A DNA stretch of 62,031 bases. Origin: Nocardiopsis algeriensis. GTDB lineage: Bacteria; Actinomycetota; Actinomycetes; Streptosporangiales; Streptosporangiaceae. The notes beneath the pieces are model-generated. The model saw nothing but the letters and a program-made list of their open reading frames with translations. It did no database searches and was not told where the DNA came from. Position 1 is the stretch's first letter; the number at the start of each line of letters is the position of its first letter. Both the position numbers and the translations under genes were made by a program. Location: NCBI RefSeq assembly GCF_014203695.1, contig NZ_JACHJO010000015.1, positions 1 through 62,031 of the forward strand. The letters run 5' to 3'. Shown here piece by piece: positions 30,770 through 39,618 of this stretch.

Positions 30770-31675
30770 TCAGCCCAGGGCGTCGACCACGGCCTCCGCG
30801 GCCCGGGCCACGAGCGCGTCGTCGTGCTCGGCGTCGGCCTCGTCACGGCTGGACATGACCGCCAGCACGATCGGGTCGCCCTCGTCCGGCCACAGGACGG
30901 CGACGTCGTTGCGGGTGCCGTAGCCGGCCGACCCCGTCTTGTCGCCCACGGTCCAGTCCTCGGGGACACCCGCGCGGATCAGCGCGTCCCCCGTCGTGTT
31001 GCGCACGAGCAGGTCGTTGAGGATCTCCTGCCGGTCCTCGGGCAGCGCGTCCCCGAGCGTGAACGCCCGCAGGCTCCCGACCATCGCGCGAGGTGTACTG
31101 GTGTCGCGCTCGTCCCCGGGCACCGCCTCGTTCAACTCGGTCTCCCAGCGCTCGGGATCGGTCACGTCGTCACCGATCTCCTCCAGCGCGTCCTCGAACC
31201 CCTCGGGCCCGCCGATCTCCTCCAGGACCAGGTTCCCCGCCGTGTTGTCGCTGTAGCGCACCGACGCGTCCAGAAGCTCCCTCAGCGTCATACCCGTCGC
31301 GACGTTCTCCTCCGTGATCGGCGAGTACTCCACCAGATCCTCCGACGAGTAGGAGACCACCTCCTCCAGCTCCTCCGGCGAGTTCTGCCGCAGAGCCACA
31401 CCGGCCGACAGGGCCTTGTGCGTGGAGGCGTAGTTGAAGCGCTCGTCGGCACGGTGGGCCACCTCCTCGCCCGTCCCGGTGTCCACCGCGTAGACCCCCA
31501 AACGGGCGTCGAACTCCTCCTCCAGAGCGGCGAACCCGTCGACCGCAGCCTCGGCGGCCGACGGAGACCCGCCCTGCGGATCGGCGGCCGGCTCCGAAGA
31601 GGCGCACGCGGCCAGCGGCAGGACCATCAGTGCCACGACGGCCGGAACCGTGAGGCGCACAGGGTGCTGGAACAT
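30770..31675 (-). CDS. bla: Class A beta-lactamase, lipoprotein type
   Basis: This 301-residue serine beta-lactamase hydrolyses beta-lactams outside the membrane. The signal sequence ends in the lipobox LAAC near residue 24, so the enzyme is probably membrane-anchored. All class A landmarks are present: STHK (nucleophile Ser and Lys), YSDN (the SDN loop), [10 protein letters not shown] (the general-base Glu of the omega loop) and [13 protein letters not shown] (the KTG strand). The mature domain is acidic. The ATG has an AAAGGA site about eight bases upstream. It is divergent from a LysR-type gene and a BlaB-like gene, an arrangement that recalls the inducible beta-lactamase locus of Streptomyces cacaoi. 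Confidence 0.95.
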   Translation of the reverse strand: MFQHPVRLTVPAVVALMVLPLAACASSEPAADPQGGSPSAAEAAVDGFAALEEEFDARLGVYAVDTGTGEEVAHRADERFNYASTHKALSAGVALRQNSPEELEEVVSYSSEDLVEYSPITEENVATGMTLRELLDASVRYSDNTAGNLVLEEIGGPEGFEDALEEIGDDVTDPERWETELNEAVPGDERDTSTPRAMVGSLRAFTLGDALPEDRQEILNDLLVRNTTGDALIRAGVPEDWTVGDKTGSAGYGTRNDVAVLWPDEGDPIVLAVMSSRDEADAEHDDALVARAAEAVVDALG

Positions 31676-31743
31676 GTCTTTCGTCCTTTACGAGAGTGCG
31701 GCACACCGGGCCCGGCGCCGGCACCTCCCCCTCGGGAGGCACC

Positions 31744-31759
31744 GGACAGAAGTCTGTCC
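31744..31759. promoter_or_regulatory. Dyad in the bla-lysR divergent promoter
   Basis: GGACAGAAGTCTGTCC has perfect 7-bp arms around AG. It lies 69 bases upstream of the beta-lactamase start, in the expected zone for a LysR-type site controlling bla. Confidence 0.55.
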
Positions 31760-31783
31760 CGGCCGCATCATGCTGTCCAAGAC

Positions 31784-31809
31784 GAAAGTGCGTGGTTCCA
31801 TGCACTTTC
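31784..31809. promoter_or_regulatory. Second dyad in the bla-lysR divergent promoter
   Basis: GAAAGTGC and GCACTTTC are perfect 8-bp arms separated by ten bases. They end 18 bases before the LysR-type ATG, so this site is well placed for autoregulation. Confidence 0.55.
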
Positions 31810-31827
31810 TGCATAAGATCAGGTGCC

Positions 31828-32712
31828 ATGGACCTCGTCGGAGCCTGCCTGGCCTTCGTCCACGTCAGCGACCACGCCGGTTTCACCCCCGGCGCGGCCG
31901 CCGCCGGCATCCCCCAACCCGTGGCCAGCCGGCGCGTCGCCGCCCTGGAGGAACACCTGGGCGGGCGCCTGTTCGACCGCTCCACCCGCCGGGCCGTACT
32001 CACCCAGTTCGGCCGCGACATGCTCCCCGCCGCCCGCAGACTGCTCCAGGCCGCCGAGGAACTCCAGCACGACGCCGCCCGCGCCGCACTGCGCCCCCTG
32101 CGCCTGGCCGTCCCCGACACCTGCACCCCGCTGGACCTGGCCCTGCTGGGCGCCCGCGCCCGCGAGGCCGGCGTGGCCGCCGACCCCGTCCCCGCGGCCC
32201 CCGCCGCACGCCGCACCCTCCTGCGCGACCGCGACGTACGCGCCGCCCTCCTGGCCGTACCGTCCGCCGAGGCCGACTGGACCGTCCCCCTCGGCGCGGC
32301 CGCCACCGAAGGGCCCGCCACCGGGACCCTCCACCTGGAGACCCTGCGCCTGGGCCGCACCGACCTGGGCACCCGCCCCCGGCGCCTGTGGCTCCAACCC
32401 GAGGACGACGTGCCCCACATCCGCGACCCCCTCACCCGCATGCGCGACGCCCTCGGCCTGCGCCCCACCCAGGTCGCCACCGCCCCCTCCCTGGCCGCGG
32501 CCGCCACCGAGGTCCTGGCCGGCGCCGACCTCCTCCTGTGCTCGCCCGCCCAGGCCGACGAACTCGACCTCTACTGGCGCCCCCTGGGCGGCACCGACCT
32601 GGCCCGCGGCTACGACCTCGCCGCCGGCACCGGAGACGAGGCCGAACGCCTGCGCCACCTGCTCGACCGCGACATCGCCCGCTGCCTCGGCTCCCCGGGA
32701 GGACCGAGGTGA
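31828..32712 (+). CDS. LysR-type regulator of beta-lactamase (BlaA/AmpR-like)
   Basis: This 294-residue LysR-family protein has an N-terminal winged helix-turn-helix (residues about 1-60: FVHVSDHAGFTPGAAAAGIPQPVASRRVAALEEHLGGRLFDRSTRRAVLTQFG). A linker helix and a periplasmic-binding-like effector domain follow. Divergence from a beta-lactamase gene and overlap with a BlaB-like gene suggest it activates bla, as BlaA does in Streptomyces cacaoi. In AmpR-type regulators the signal is a cell-wall fragment; that is not shown here. ATG 31828 is chosen because the HTH starts at once. The stop overlaps the next start by four bases (GTGA). Confidence 0.9.
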   Translation: MDLVGACLAFVHVSDHAGFTPGAAAAGIPQPVASRRVAALEEHLGGRLFDRSTRRAVLTQFGRDMLPAARRLLQAAEELQHDAARAALRPLRLAVPDTCTPLDLALLGARAREAGVAADPVPAAPAARRTLLRDRDVRAALLAVPSAEADWTVPLGAAATEGPATGTLHLETLRLGRTDLGTRPRRLWLQPEDDVPHIRDPLTRMRDALGLRPTQVATAPSLAAAATEVLAGADLLLCSPAQADELDLYWRPLGGTDLARGYDLAAGTGDEAERLRHLLDRDIARCLGSPGGPR

Positions 32713-33617
32713 ACACCACCGCCCTGCTGCACGCACTGCGCGACGAGCTGCAGGAGGCCGGACTGCGCGGCTCCTTCCTCGTCCGCGACCTGGACACGGG
32801 CGAGGAACTCGGCCTCGACCCCGACCTCGACTTCTCCTCCGCCTCCCTCGTCAAGGTCCCCCTGGCCCTGGCCACCCTCGAACGCATCCGCACCGGCGAG
32901 ATCGACGGCGCCCGCACCCTGCTCGTACAACCCGGCCGCGACCTCGACTCGGGCAGCACCGGCATGAGCAAGTTCCGCCACCCGGCCCGCATCGCCGTCG
33001 AGGACCTGCTCTACCTGAGCACCTGCCTCAGCGACGGCGTGGCCGCCGGCGCGCTCTTCGGACTCACCCCGCCCGCCCAGGTCACCGCCTTCCTGCGCGG
33101 CATCGGCCTGCGCGGCATCACCGTGCGCAGCGACACCCGCGACCTCAACGAGACCCCCGCCGACAAGCTGGACCGCGACGAGATCCACCTCGCCCACTCC
33201 CTGGCCATCGGCGGCGGAACGGCCGGACGCGGCCACCGCATCCCCCAACTCGACACCACCCGCGCCAGCTCCGGCAGCGCCCAGGCCTTCACCGACCTGC
33301 TCCAGGAACTGTGGCGGCCCAGGCACATCGACGGCCAGGTGGCCGCGCGCGTACGCGAACTCATGCGCCACAACGTGCTGCGCCACCGGCTGGCACCCGA
33401 CTTCTCCTCCGACGCCTCCACCTGGTCGTCCAAGACCGGCACGGTGCTCAACCTGCGCCACGAGATCGGCGTGGTCGAGCACGCCGACGGGCAGTCCTTC
33501 GCCGTCGCGGCACTGACCGAGTCGCTCGTACCGGCCGTCCACCAACCCGGAGCCGAGGCCCTCATGGCCAGGGTCGCCCGCGCCCTGCGCGACCACCTGC
33601 GAGCACGCCGACCCTAG
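32709..33617 (+). CDS. BlaB-like penicillin-interacting regulatory protein
   Basis: This 302-residue beta-lactamase-fold protein has no signal peptide. It keeps SSASLVKVP (SxxK, near residue 47), SDG in STCLSDGVAAG, and SSKTGT, the three active-site motifs of serine beta-lactamases. The omega-loop ExxLN motif is not recognisable. This matches BlaB of Streptomyces cacaoi, a cytoplasmic relative needed together with the LysR protein BlaA for bla induction. Translation is coupled to the LysR gene by a four-base overlap. It may sense beta-lactams or wall fragments in the cytoplasm without hydrolysing them, which is an inference. The TAG stop lies at the left end of a MITE-like element. Confidence 0.85.
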   Translation: MNTTALLHALRDELQEAGLRGSFLVRDLDTGEELGLDPDLDFSSASLVKVPLALATLERIRTGEIDGARTLLVQPGRDLDSGSTGMSKFRHPARIAVEDLLYLSTCLSDGVAAGALFGLTPPAQVTAFLRGIGLRGITVRSDTRDLNETPADKLDRDEIHLAHSLAIGGGTAGRGHRIPQLDTTRASSGSAQAFTDLLQELWRPRHIDGQVAARVRELMRHNVLRHRLAPDFSSDASTWSSKTGTVLNLRHEIGVVEHADGQSFAVAALTESLVPAVHQPGAEALMARVARALRDHLRARRP

Positions 33618-33803
33618 GCCTTGCTATTTCGGATCGTCTCGGGCCGCACGGCCGACCAGGCGCCCCCTTGCCGCGCCGGAGAGCTTGCGAAGCCCACCGG
33701 GCCGAGCTGCGCTCTCCGCCTCGCAAGGGAACGCCTGGCCGGCCGTTCGCCGGAGGATCGGCTCCGCCGACACGGCGAGAACATCCACACAACACGGCCC
33801 GGA
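33615..33803. mobile_element. Degenerate MITE-like element, copy 1
   Basis: This sequence aligns over its whole length with 58334-58518. Shared parts include GGAGAGCTTGCGAAGCCCAC and CGTTCGCCGGAGGATCGGCT. The left end (TAGGCCTTGCTATTTCGGAT) is recognisable, but the right end has decayed. It fills the gap between the BlaB-like stop, which overlaps its first bases, and the 3' end of the truncated restriction protein. It has no coding capacity. The internal GC-rich inverted segments could fold into a long hairpin. Confidence 0.8.
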
Positions 33804-33823
33804 CCACGTCCACCGCGGCCCTT

Positions 33824-34966
33824 CTAGGGATGGAGCACGTCCCCCGAGACGACACCGGGAACGGTGGCGCCGCTGTCGTGGAAGTCCTCGGGCGCGAACT
33901 CGACGAAGGGCTCGACGGCCTCCATCTCACAGGGGTCGGAGGAGAACCGCGCGTCCAGGCGCTTGAGGCAGGCCACCGCGTCGACCTTGGAGAGCACCAG
34001 CTCCTCGAACTCGGCGCGCCCGGTCTGCACACTGACCAGGTGGGGGCGGGACTCCCCGCCGGGGGCCGGGTCCGGGGCGCTCACCCTCCCGTTGAACACG
34101 ACCGTCTCCACGACCTCCCCCGGGGTCGCGCTGAACACCTCGTGCAGCGTGCGCAGGGCCATGCAGGCCACGAGCTGTGCGTAGCGCCTGCGCACCTCGC
34201 CCGACGACCGGGGCACCGGAACCATCACGTCCCGGGCCGCCGCGTACTCGTAGCCGCGCACGTCGGGGACCACGGACGCGGGCGGGAGTTCGAGCTCGAT
34301 CACCACACCGCGGCTCTGCGACCGGTAGGCCACCCGGACCTTCTTCGGAAACCCCGGCGGATACGCCGACCGCTCCAGGACCCGCTCGACGAACCATTCG
34401 ACCGCCACGTACCAGCCGTCGAGGAACTCCTCGGCGCGCGCCCGCAGGGCCTCGTTCTCCGCCCGCGTCCGGTTCTCGATCTCCCGGACGCGCTCGTCGT
34501 GCTCCCGGCGTGCCCGCACCAGCTCGGCGACGCGCCGGGCCTCCCGCTGCCGGTACTCGTCGAGCGCCTCCCGGAAGACCTCCTCGGCCCGGGCCACGAC
34601 CTGTTTGTGGCGGCCGGCGCCGCCGAACAGCATCTCCAGCGGCCCGGGCGGCTCGGGCTCGTACCCGGCCCAGGTCGGCTCGGGTTCGGGAACGGCCAGG
34701 TGGCCGGGCCGGAAGCGGGGGAACTCCGGCTTCACCGCGAGGTCGTCGAAGGTGAGGGGAGCACGCTTCAGGGCGTCGGTGAGAACGGAGTCGAGGCACG
34801 AGACGCGGTGGTTGACCTCCGCCGTGCGGGACGCGGCGAGCCGCTGCCGGGACTCGACGTGCTGCTCACGGGGGCCCTTGGCCTCCCCCACGCCGCGCCC
34901 GGCCTGTCGGTGCGACGCCACCTGCTGCCGATCCCACCCGGTACGTCCGCTCACGCTCTGTGTCAT
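33824..34966 (-). CDS. Restriction-system-like protein lacking the Mrr nuclease domain
   Basis: This 380-residue protein matches the N-terminal and middle part of actinobacterial restriction system proteins. It has a basic, Gln/Arg-rich start, the segment RPGHLAVPEPEPTWAGYEPEPP, an Arg/Glu-rich coiled coil (residues about 140-200), then ERVLERSAYPPGFPKKVRVAYRSQSRGVVIELELPP and a domain ending EPFVEFAPEDFHD. In full-length relatives an Mrr_cat nuclease domain should follow at that point; here the frame closes within about 15 residues. The protein is probably a truncated, nuclease-less derivative. The ATG at 34966 has a good purine-rich site. Its 3' end is about 20 bases from the MITE-like element. 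Family assignment is from memory. Confidence 0.72.
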   Translation of the reverse strand: MTQSVSGRTGWDRQQVASHRQAGRGVGEAKGPREQHVESRQRLAASRTAEVNHRVSCLDSVLTDALKRAPLTFDDLAVKPEFPRFRPGHLAVPEPEPTWAGYEPEPPGPLEMLFGGAGRHKQVVARAEEVFREALDEYRQREARRVAELVRARREHDERVREIENRTRAENEALRARAEEFLDGWYVAVEWFVERVLERSAYPPGFPKKVRVAYRSQSRGVVIELELPPASVVPDVRGYEYAAARDVMVPVPRSSGEVRRRYAQLVACMALRTLHEVFSATPGEVVETVVFNGRVSAPDPAPGGESRPHLVSVQTGRAEFEELVLSKVDAVACLKRLDARFSSDPCEMEAVEPFVEFAPEDFHDSGATVPGVVSGDVLHP

Positions 34967-35286
34967 CCCGCAGGTCTCCTGTCCTCCGGCAAACGTTTCA
35001 CCATGAAGGTAAAGCCTTGAGACGGCAATCGTCAGCGGTTTCCCAAGATACACATCCGGTTGTGCGGATAATGCGGCAAGGAAAGCATTGATTTCTCTGC
35101 GAATGCGACCGTAGTAGGGGTTTCCGCAGCTGGTCCTCTTTGCAGGAATTGATTTCCTTTCGGAGGAGTGACTGCTTTTTGCGCGTGTTTCGGACAAGAG
35201 CGGACAAGACGGCGCGGTAGGCGGGCGGTCCGAGACAGGGATCGGCCCGCCCGGCGGAACCGGGCGGGCCGACAGGGGGTGACCGG
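34967..35286. other. Intergenic region, no gene seen
   Basis: This 320-base stretch holds the promoter of the restriction-like gene and the downstream flank of the pectate lyase. It is richer in A and T than its surroundings (about 34985-35190). I find no coding sequence and no clear hairpin. Confidence 0.5.
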
Positions 35287-36861
35287 CTACGGCGTCACCG
35301 GGGTACCGCCGAAGGTCACGACGAGACGCCCGTCCGCCGCGAAGGACCAGTCCAGGGAGCCGCTGTAGGAGGAGCACCGGGATCCGTTCGTCCCCGACCA
35401 GAACTGGTTCGAGCTGTCGGAGTTGCCGATGATCCGGTCCTTGGAGCCGCTGTCACACGAGGTGTTGCCCCGGAACACCGAGGAGCCGCCGTCGAAGTTG
35501 AAGTTGCGCTCCTCGTTGCCGATGCTGACGTTGTCCGAGACCGTCATCGAGCCGAGGTTGCGGTTGTAGGTGAATCCGTGCTTGCCGTTGTCATAGGCGA
35601 TGCTGCGCCTGATGACGTGGTCGACGCCGATGTCCTCGCCGCCGAGCTTGTAGCCGTTGCGGTCGCCGTCCCCGGCCTGGGAGCCGTCGCTGAGGGTGCC
35701 GTTCCCGTAGGCGAGGGAGTCCTCGACGGTCACGGCTCCGATGGGGCCCGTCTCGGACTTGGTGTAGAGGTCCCAGCCGTCGTCGATGTTGTTGTGGGCC
35801 ACGGCGTAGCGGAAGACGTTTCCGGGGCCGGAGGTGAGCTTGGCGGCGAAGCCGTCGGCGTCCTCGCCGTCGGAGTCGACGTTGTCGTGCGACTCGGCGC
35901 TGAGAACGAGGTTGTGGGACGGCCAGAGGCTCTCGGGGGTGCTCGAGTCGCGCCGGGAGATCTGCAGTCCCGTGTCGCGGTTGAAGCGCGTCACCGTGCG
36001 CTCGACGACGTTGTGGCTGCCGCTGACGAAGATGCCGTTGTCGCCGGCGCGCTCCACGACGATGCCGCGGATGTGCCAGTACGAGCCCTCCAGGGCCAGG
36101 CCGCGGTTGGCCGAGTCCTCGCTCTGGGCCGAGAAGTCCAGCACCGGCGTCTCGCCCGGGTAGGCCCACAGCTCTGTACGGTCGCCCGAGGTGCCTCCGC
36201 TGTCCTGCGGAAGGGTGACCGTGTCCGAGAAGCGGTAGGTCCCACCGCGCAGGTGGATCGTCCCGCCGGGGGTGATGCGGTCGATCGCCGAGGCGAGCGT
36301 CGTCGGGTCCGACTGCGTGCCCGAGGCATTGCTGCTGCCGGTCGGGGACACGTAGAGCTCCGCGCCCGGGGGCGGCGGGACGTCGCCGCCACCGTCGGTC
36401 TCGACGTCGAGGTGGTCGATGTTGGGCAGGCCTTCGGAACCGGTGGGGGTGAGGCGGATCGTGTTGCTGCCGGCGTTCACCGGCACAGTGAGTGTCTTGG
36501 TCCGCCACGCGTCCCACCGGCCGGTGCTCTCGAAGGACGCCGAGGCGGTGGTCGAGCCGTTCACCGCGACGTCGGCGGGCCGCGCGGTGCCGGTGCCGTT
36601 GGCGAAGCGGACCTTCAGCGTCACCGTGCCCGGAGCGGGGGCGGTCACGGTGAACTGTGCGTGGGCGCCCACGGCGTTGGTGCCGTTGCAGAACCCGCTG
36701 CCGGTGTACCCCGACCAGTCGGAGTCGATGGTGCCGGTGCAGACGGCCGGGGAGGCCTCGGCCTCGTAGCGGGTGGTCTCGGCCTGCGCGGCGGTACCGG
36801 GCAGGCCGACGAGCACGGCGGCCAGCAGGCCCGCGCACGCCAGGGAGGGTCTCAGTTGCAT
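35287..36861 (-). CDS. Secreted family 9 pectate lyase with N-terminal CBM35
   Basis: This 524-residue exported polysaccharide lyase should cleave polygalacturonate by beta-elimination. A signal peptide (about 1-28) ends in AQAETT. A carbohydrate-binding domain (about 30-155) starts RYEAEASPAVCTGTIDSDWSGYTGSGFC and looks like CBM35. A short Gly/Pro linker leads to a right-handed beta-helix (about 165-520). Calcium-site and catalytic features of family PL9 are visible: DNVDSDGEDADGFAAKLT and NGYKLGGEDIG, where the lysine is the probable Bronsted base. The end (SGSLDWSFAADGRLVVTF) is a usual PL9 tail. The gene is alone and has a LacI-type palindrome 52 bases upstream. Confidence 0.92.
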   Translation of the reverse strand: MQLRPSLACAGLLAAVLVGLPGTAAQAETTRYEAEASPAVCTGTIDSDWSGYTGSGFCNGTNAVGAHAQFTVTAPAPGTVTLKVRFANGTGTARPADVAVNGSTTASASFESTGRWDAWRTKTLTVPVNAGSNTIRLTPTGSEGLPNIDHLDVETDGGGDVPPPPGAELYVSPTGSSNASGTQSDPTTLASAIDRITPGGTIHLRGGTYRFSDTVTLPQDSGGTSGDRTELWAYPGETPVLDFSAQSEDSANRGLALEGSYWHIRGIVVERAGDNGIFVSGSHNVVERTVTRFNRDTGLQISRRDSSTPESLWPSHNLVLSAESHDNVDSDGEDADGFAAKLTSGPGNVFRYAVAHNNIDDGWDLYTKSETGPIGAVTVEDSLAYGNGTLSDGSQAGDGDRNGYKLGGEDIGVDHVIRRSIAYDNGKHGFTYNRNLGSMTVSDNVSIGNEERNFNFDGGSSVFRGNTSCDSGSKDRIIGNSDSSNQFWSGTNGSRCSSYSGSLDWSFAADGRLVVTFGGTPVTP

Positions 36862-36912
36862 CGTCTGTCTCCAGGTGGGGGGTGGGAACTCCGGAGTCCG
36901 TGCCTACATTTG

Positions 36913-36924
36913 GAAAGCGCTTTC
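36913..36924. promoter_or_regulatory. LacI-family-type operator upstream of the pectate lyase
   Basis: GAAAGCGCTTTC is a perfect 12-bp palindrome with the central CG of LacI/GalR-type operators. It lies 52 bases before the pectate lyase ATG. The regulator itself is not in the window. Confidence 0.65.
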
Positions 36925-37472
36925 TTTTGCAGAAGCTAAATGCTCGTCGCAGGCGCGTCAACGGTCTTGTTCCCGGATCCTGGCCGTGTTATGGACGAAC
37001 GCCGACACGCAGGTCCGAGGCAGTACGCCGTGTCCGGCAGAACGTCGGCCCGTGGCTCCTGCCGAAGCACCCGGGTCCCTGATCGGCCCCCGCTTCCGAA
37101 CCCTTCACGCGATGTCCGGACAGGACGGCCACGGCCATCACGATGCTCGGCACCGAGGTGGGGCGCTGCGGTTCACCGCTCAGGTGGGGAAAGCCGTGCC
37201 GAGGCCAGAGCCGATGATCACGTCGACCTGGTGCGGCCTGCCGGGACGCGTAGCGTTCTGGACGAGCGGTGCTTGTCACGGTGGAGCGTGACGGACCGGG
37301 CCCAAGGCCCTTCGATGCCGTCCTTCGGCAACTTACCCTGCCCGAGCCGCTGCCCGCGCGTGCCGTCTTCCGGAACCTGGACCGGCCCGGCCTTGCAGCG
37401 AGGAGCGGAAGGGGCCACACTTGCTGAAATGACGACCCGCATCTCACGGAAGGGCGGCCTCCGCCCGGGCCT
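36925..37472. other. Intergenic region, no gene seen
   Basis: About 550 bases separate two divergent genes. No reading frame shows convincing codon bias or a family motif. The right end has a 10-bp tandem repeat, CCTTTGAGCG twice at 37470-37489, across the presumed start of the next gene. Confidence 0.4.
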
Positions 37473-39074
37473 TTGAGCGCCTTTGAGCGGACCCACGGTG
37501 CTCCCGCCGATGGACGGTCCACCTTTCTCCAGCACGTCCTCTCCCTTTTCGACGAGCACGGCGAACCACCCTGGCCCGACGGCGGTCGGCCGTTTCCCGA
37601 CGATCTGCCCGGCTGGGCCAACGTCGCCATGAGCAGCGTCTTCCTCGACGGGGTCCGCACACATCACTCGGGCATCGACGCAGACACGCGACAGGCCGAC
37701 ACCCTGGTCGAGGCCATCGCTCGGGCCGTGAAGAACCCTGTCGGCACCGCTGTGTTCCAACACCTCCACGACGTGTTCGCCGGGACCGACGCCCTGACGG
37801 TCGCCGACCACTTCGCCGATCCGCTTGCCGAACGGAAGGCGCCCCCAGCGCGTGTGCGAGAACTCGCCCGGTGGATCGCCGAATACGGCACCGACCGGAA
37901 CGCCCTGAAGATCGCGCTGGTGCTGCTGGGCCTGTGCGGCGACGAACGTGAACGCGACCTGCTCGTGCTGCTCGGGTCGCTCGACGAGTTCGCGCTCTAT
38001 GCGGCGGTCGCCCTGTGGCGCGCCGTGCCCGATCCCGAGCCGGACCTGTTCCTGATCGCCCGGCGAACCACAGGGTGGGGCCGGATCCACGCGGTGAAGC
38101 GGTTGCGCGGTGCCGCCGATCCCGCCATCCGCGCATGGCTACTGCGTGAGGGGTTCCGCAACGGTGTCATGGACAGCTACCTCGCCCACTTCGTTGCGGT
38201 GAACTTCGGGCTGGTGGAAGCCCTCACCGGCGAAGGGCCGGAGGCAGGGACGGACGAGGTGTTGCTCGACGGAGCCGGCAGGCTCCTCAGCGCCATGGCC
38301 ATGGCCGAGGGTGGAGTGGCCGAAGGCCTGGCGGACTACCCAGGCGCCTTCACTGCACTCGAACGCTATGCCGAGCTGGTCGAAGGCGTGCCCGCCCCCC
38401 TGGGCCGACTCGCCGATCTGACGAGGATCCGCCTCTACCTGCTCGGCATCCCCGGAGATCTGGGGCGCCCGGCGGAAGAGGTGGCCCGGCTCGGCAGGCG
38501 GTTCTCCCGACTGCTGGAACACCCCGAATGGACGGACCTGGTCCGCGCCCATCTGGCCGACCCTGAACGGGAGGACTTCGGCGCCGCGCTGTGGCCGGCC
38601 CACGAGCTGGGCCTGCGGCCGTTCGATGACGTTCTCCGGCGTCTGCGTGTCGCCCCGCGGGATGCCGCCGCTTGGGCCTGGGCTTTCCGGTGGGCTTCTT
38701 CCCAGGAGCGGGCCACCGGCCTGGTGGAGCTCGACGAGACGCTGCTGCCGCTCGATCGGCTGGACACGGGGCCGACCGACGTGGCGGCGGTCGGGCCGGG
38801 GTACGAGGACGAGCAGGTGCTGGAGCAGGTTCTGCGCTGTATGGCGCGGATCCCGGGATCAGGTCGGTCGCTCGTTCGCGTCGGCCTGCGCAACCGGTGC
38901 GTCGCGGTGCGGGCGAGTGCGGTCAGAGTTCTGGAGGCGTGGCAGGACCGGCCGCTCTCCGTGGGCATTGTGTCTCTGCTCCGCTCTGCAGTGCGCGAGG
39001 AGCCGGACCCCAAGATCAGGAAGAGAATGGAGCTCCTTCTGGAGCGGCTCGGCTTCGGCTCCGAGCCGGCCTGA
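37473..39074 (+). CDS. Large helical (HEAT-like) protein of unknown function
   Basis: This 533-residue acidic protein has no signal peptide or membrane helix. It is composed almost entirely of predicted helices, and repeated leucine-rich pairs in the C-terminal third (VLEQVLRCMARIPGSGRSLVRVGLRNRCVAVRASAVRVLEAW, then KIRKRMELLLERLGF) suggest a HEAT or ARM solenoid. The N-terminal part has FLQHVLSLFDEHGEPPWPDGGRPFPDDLPGWANVAMSSVFLDGVRTHH. I recall similar hypothetical actinobacterial proteins but know of no function. The start is uncertain: TTG 37473 lies in a 10-bp tandem repeat and has only a weak ribosome site. ATG 37629 would shorten the chain by 52 residues. It is a single gene. Confidence 0.75.
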   Translation: MSAFERTHGAPADGRSTFLQHVLSLFDEHGEPPWPDGGRPFPDDLPGWANVAMSSVFLDGVRTHHSGIDADTRQADTLVEAIARAVKNPVGTAVFQHLHDVFAGTDALTVADHFADPLAERKAPPARVRELARWIAEYGTDRNALKIALVLLGLCGDERERDLLVLLGSLDEFALYAAVALWRAVPDPEPDLFLIARRTTGWGRIHAVKRLRGAADPAIRAWLLREGFRNGVMDSYLAHFVAVNFGLVEALTGEGPEAGTDEVLLDGAGRLLSAMAMAEGGVAEGLADYPGAFTALERYAELVEGVPAPLGRLADLTRIRLYLLGIPGDLGRPAEEVARLGRRFSRLLEHPEWTDLVRAHLADPEREDFGAALWPAHELGLRPFDDVLRRLRVAPRDAAAWAWAFRWASSQERATGLVELDETLLPLDRLDTGPTDVAAVGPGYEDEQVLEQVLRCMARIPGSGRSLVRVGLRNRCVAVRASAVRVLEAWQDRPLSVGIVSLLRSAVREEPDPKIRKRMELLLERLGFGSEPA

Positions 39075-39369
39075 ACTTGCGCTGGAGCAACCGGGGCGGC
39101 CGGGTGACCGTACCCGAACACTCTGGAGGGGTGCCAAGACCGGACTCCAGTCGGCGGACCTGTCCCGTCCTGGTGGATGCGGCGCTGGAGCGGTGCCGGT
39201 TGACCGGGGCGCCGGGGCCCTGCCCGTGGCGGGCAGCAGGGACCGTGTCGGATCGGCGGGACCGGCAGGACAGGCTTTCCGCTGCGATCCTGACCGTTCC
39301 GGATGCAGGGTTGACATCAGAGCCGACCGTGGTCCACGGGGCCGCGGCCGGCTCTGCCGGTGTGCGGGG
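39075..39369. other. Intergenic region, no gene seen
   Basis: Some 295 bases lie between the ends of two convergent genes. No family motif or strong hairpin was found. Confidence 0.4.
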
Positions 39370-39618
39370 CTACTGGAGAGCGGCGTGGAGGAAGCGGGCC
39401 CACTCGTCGGCGGGGAAGGGGAGGTGCCCGGCGTCGGGGTGCTTGGAATCGCGGACAGCGGCACCGCAGGGCAGGTCGGCGACCTCGACGCAGTTCGGTT
39501 CCTGGCCGCTGTAGCTGCTCTTGCGGAAGTTAGTGGGGATGTGGGCGACTTCGACGCACTCGATTCGGTCACTGCTGTAGCTGGACTTGAAGAACCGCAG
39601 CCCGGTTCTGGTGGTCAT
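39370..39618 (-). CDS. DUF397 protein with two tandem units
   Basis: This 82-residue protein has two DUF397 units in a row: FFKSSYSSDRIECVEVA (residues about 9-25) and FRKSSYSGQEPNCVEVADLP (about 31-50). The usual C-terminal half then follows (VRDSKHPDAGHLPFPADEWARFLHAAL). DUF397 proteins are small actinobacterial partners of XRE regulators and often of anti-sigma-like ATPases, in loci related to whiJ and abaA of Streptomyces. The ATG overlaps the stop of the XRE gene by four bases, so the pair is coupled. The doubled first half makes it longer than the usual 60-70 residues. Its mechanism is not established. Confidence 0.92.
   Translation of the reverse strand: MTTRTGLRFFKSSYSSDRIECVEVAHIPTNFRKSSYSGQEPNCVEVADLPCGAAVRDSKHPDAGHLPFPADEWARFLHAALQ

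Noticed and set aside
37470..37489. 10-bp tandem repeat as the cause of a frameshift in the helical-protein gene
   Set aside because: Removing one unit does not join a better start codon to the frame, so the repeat does not explain the poor start.
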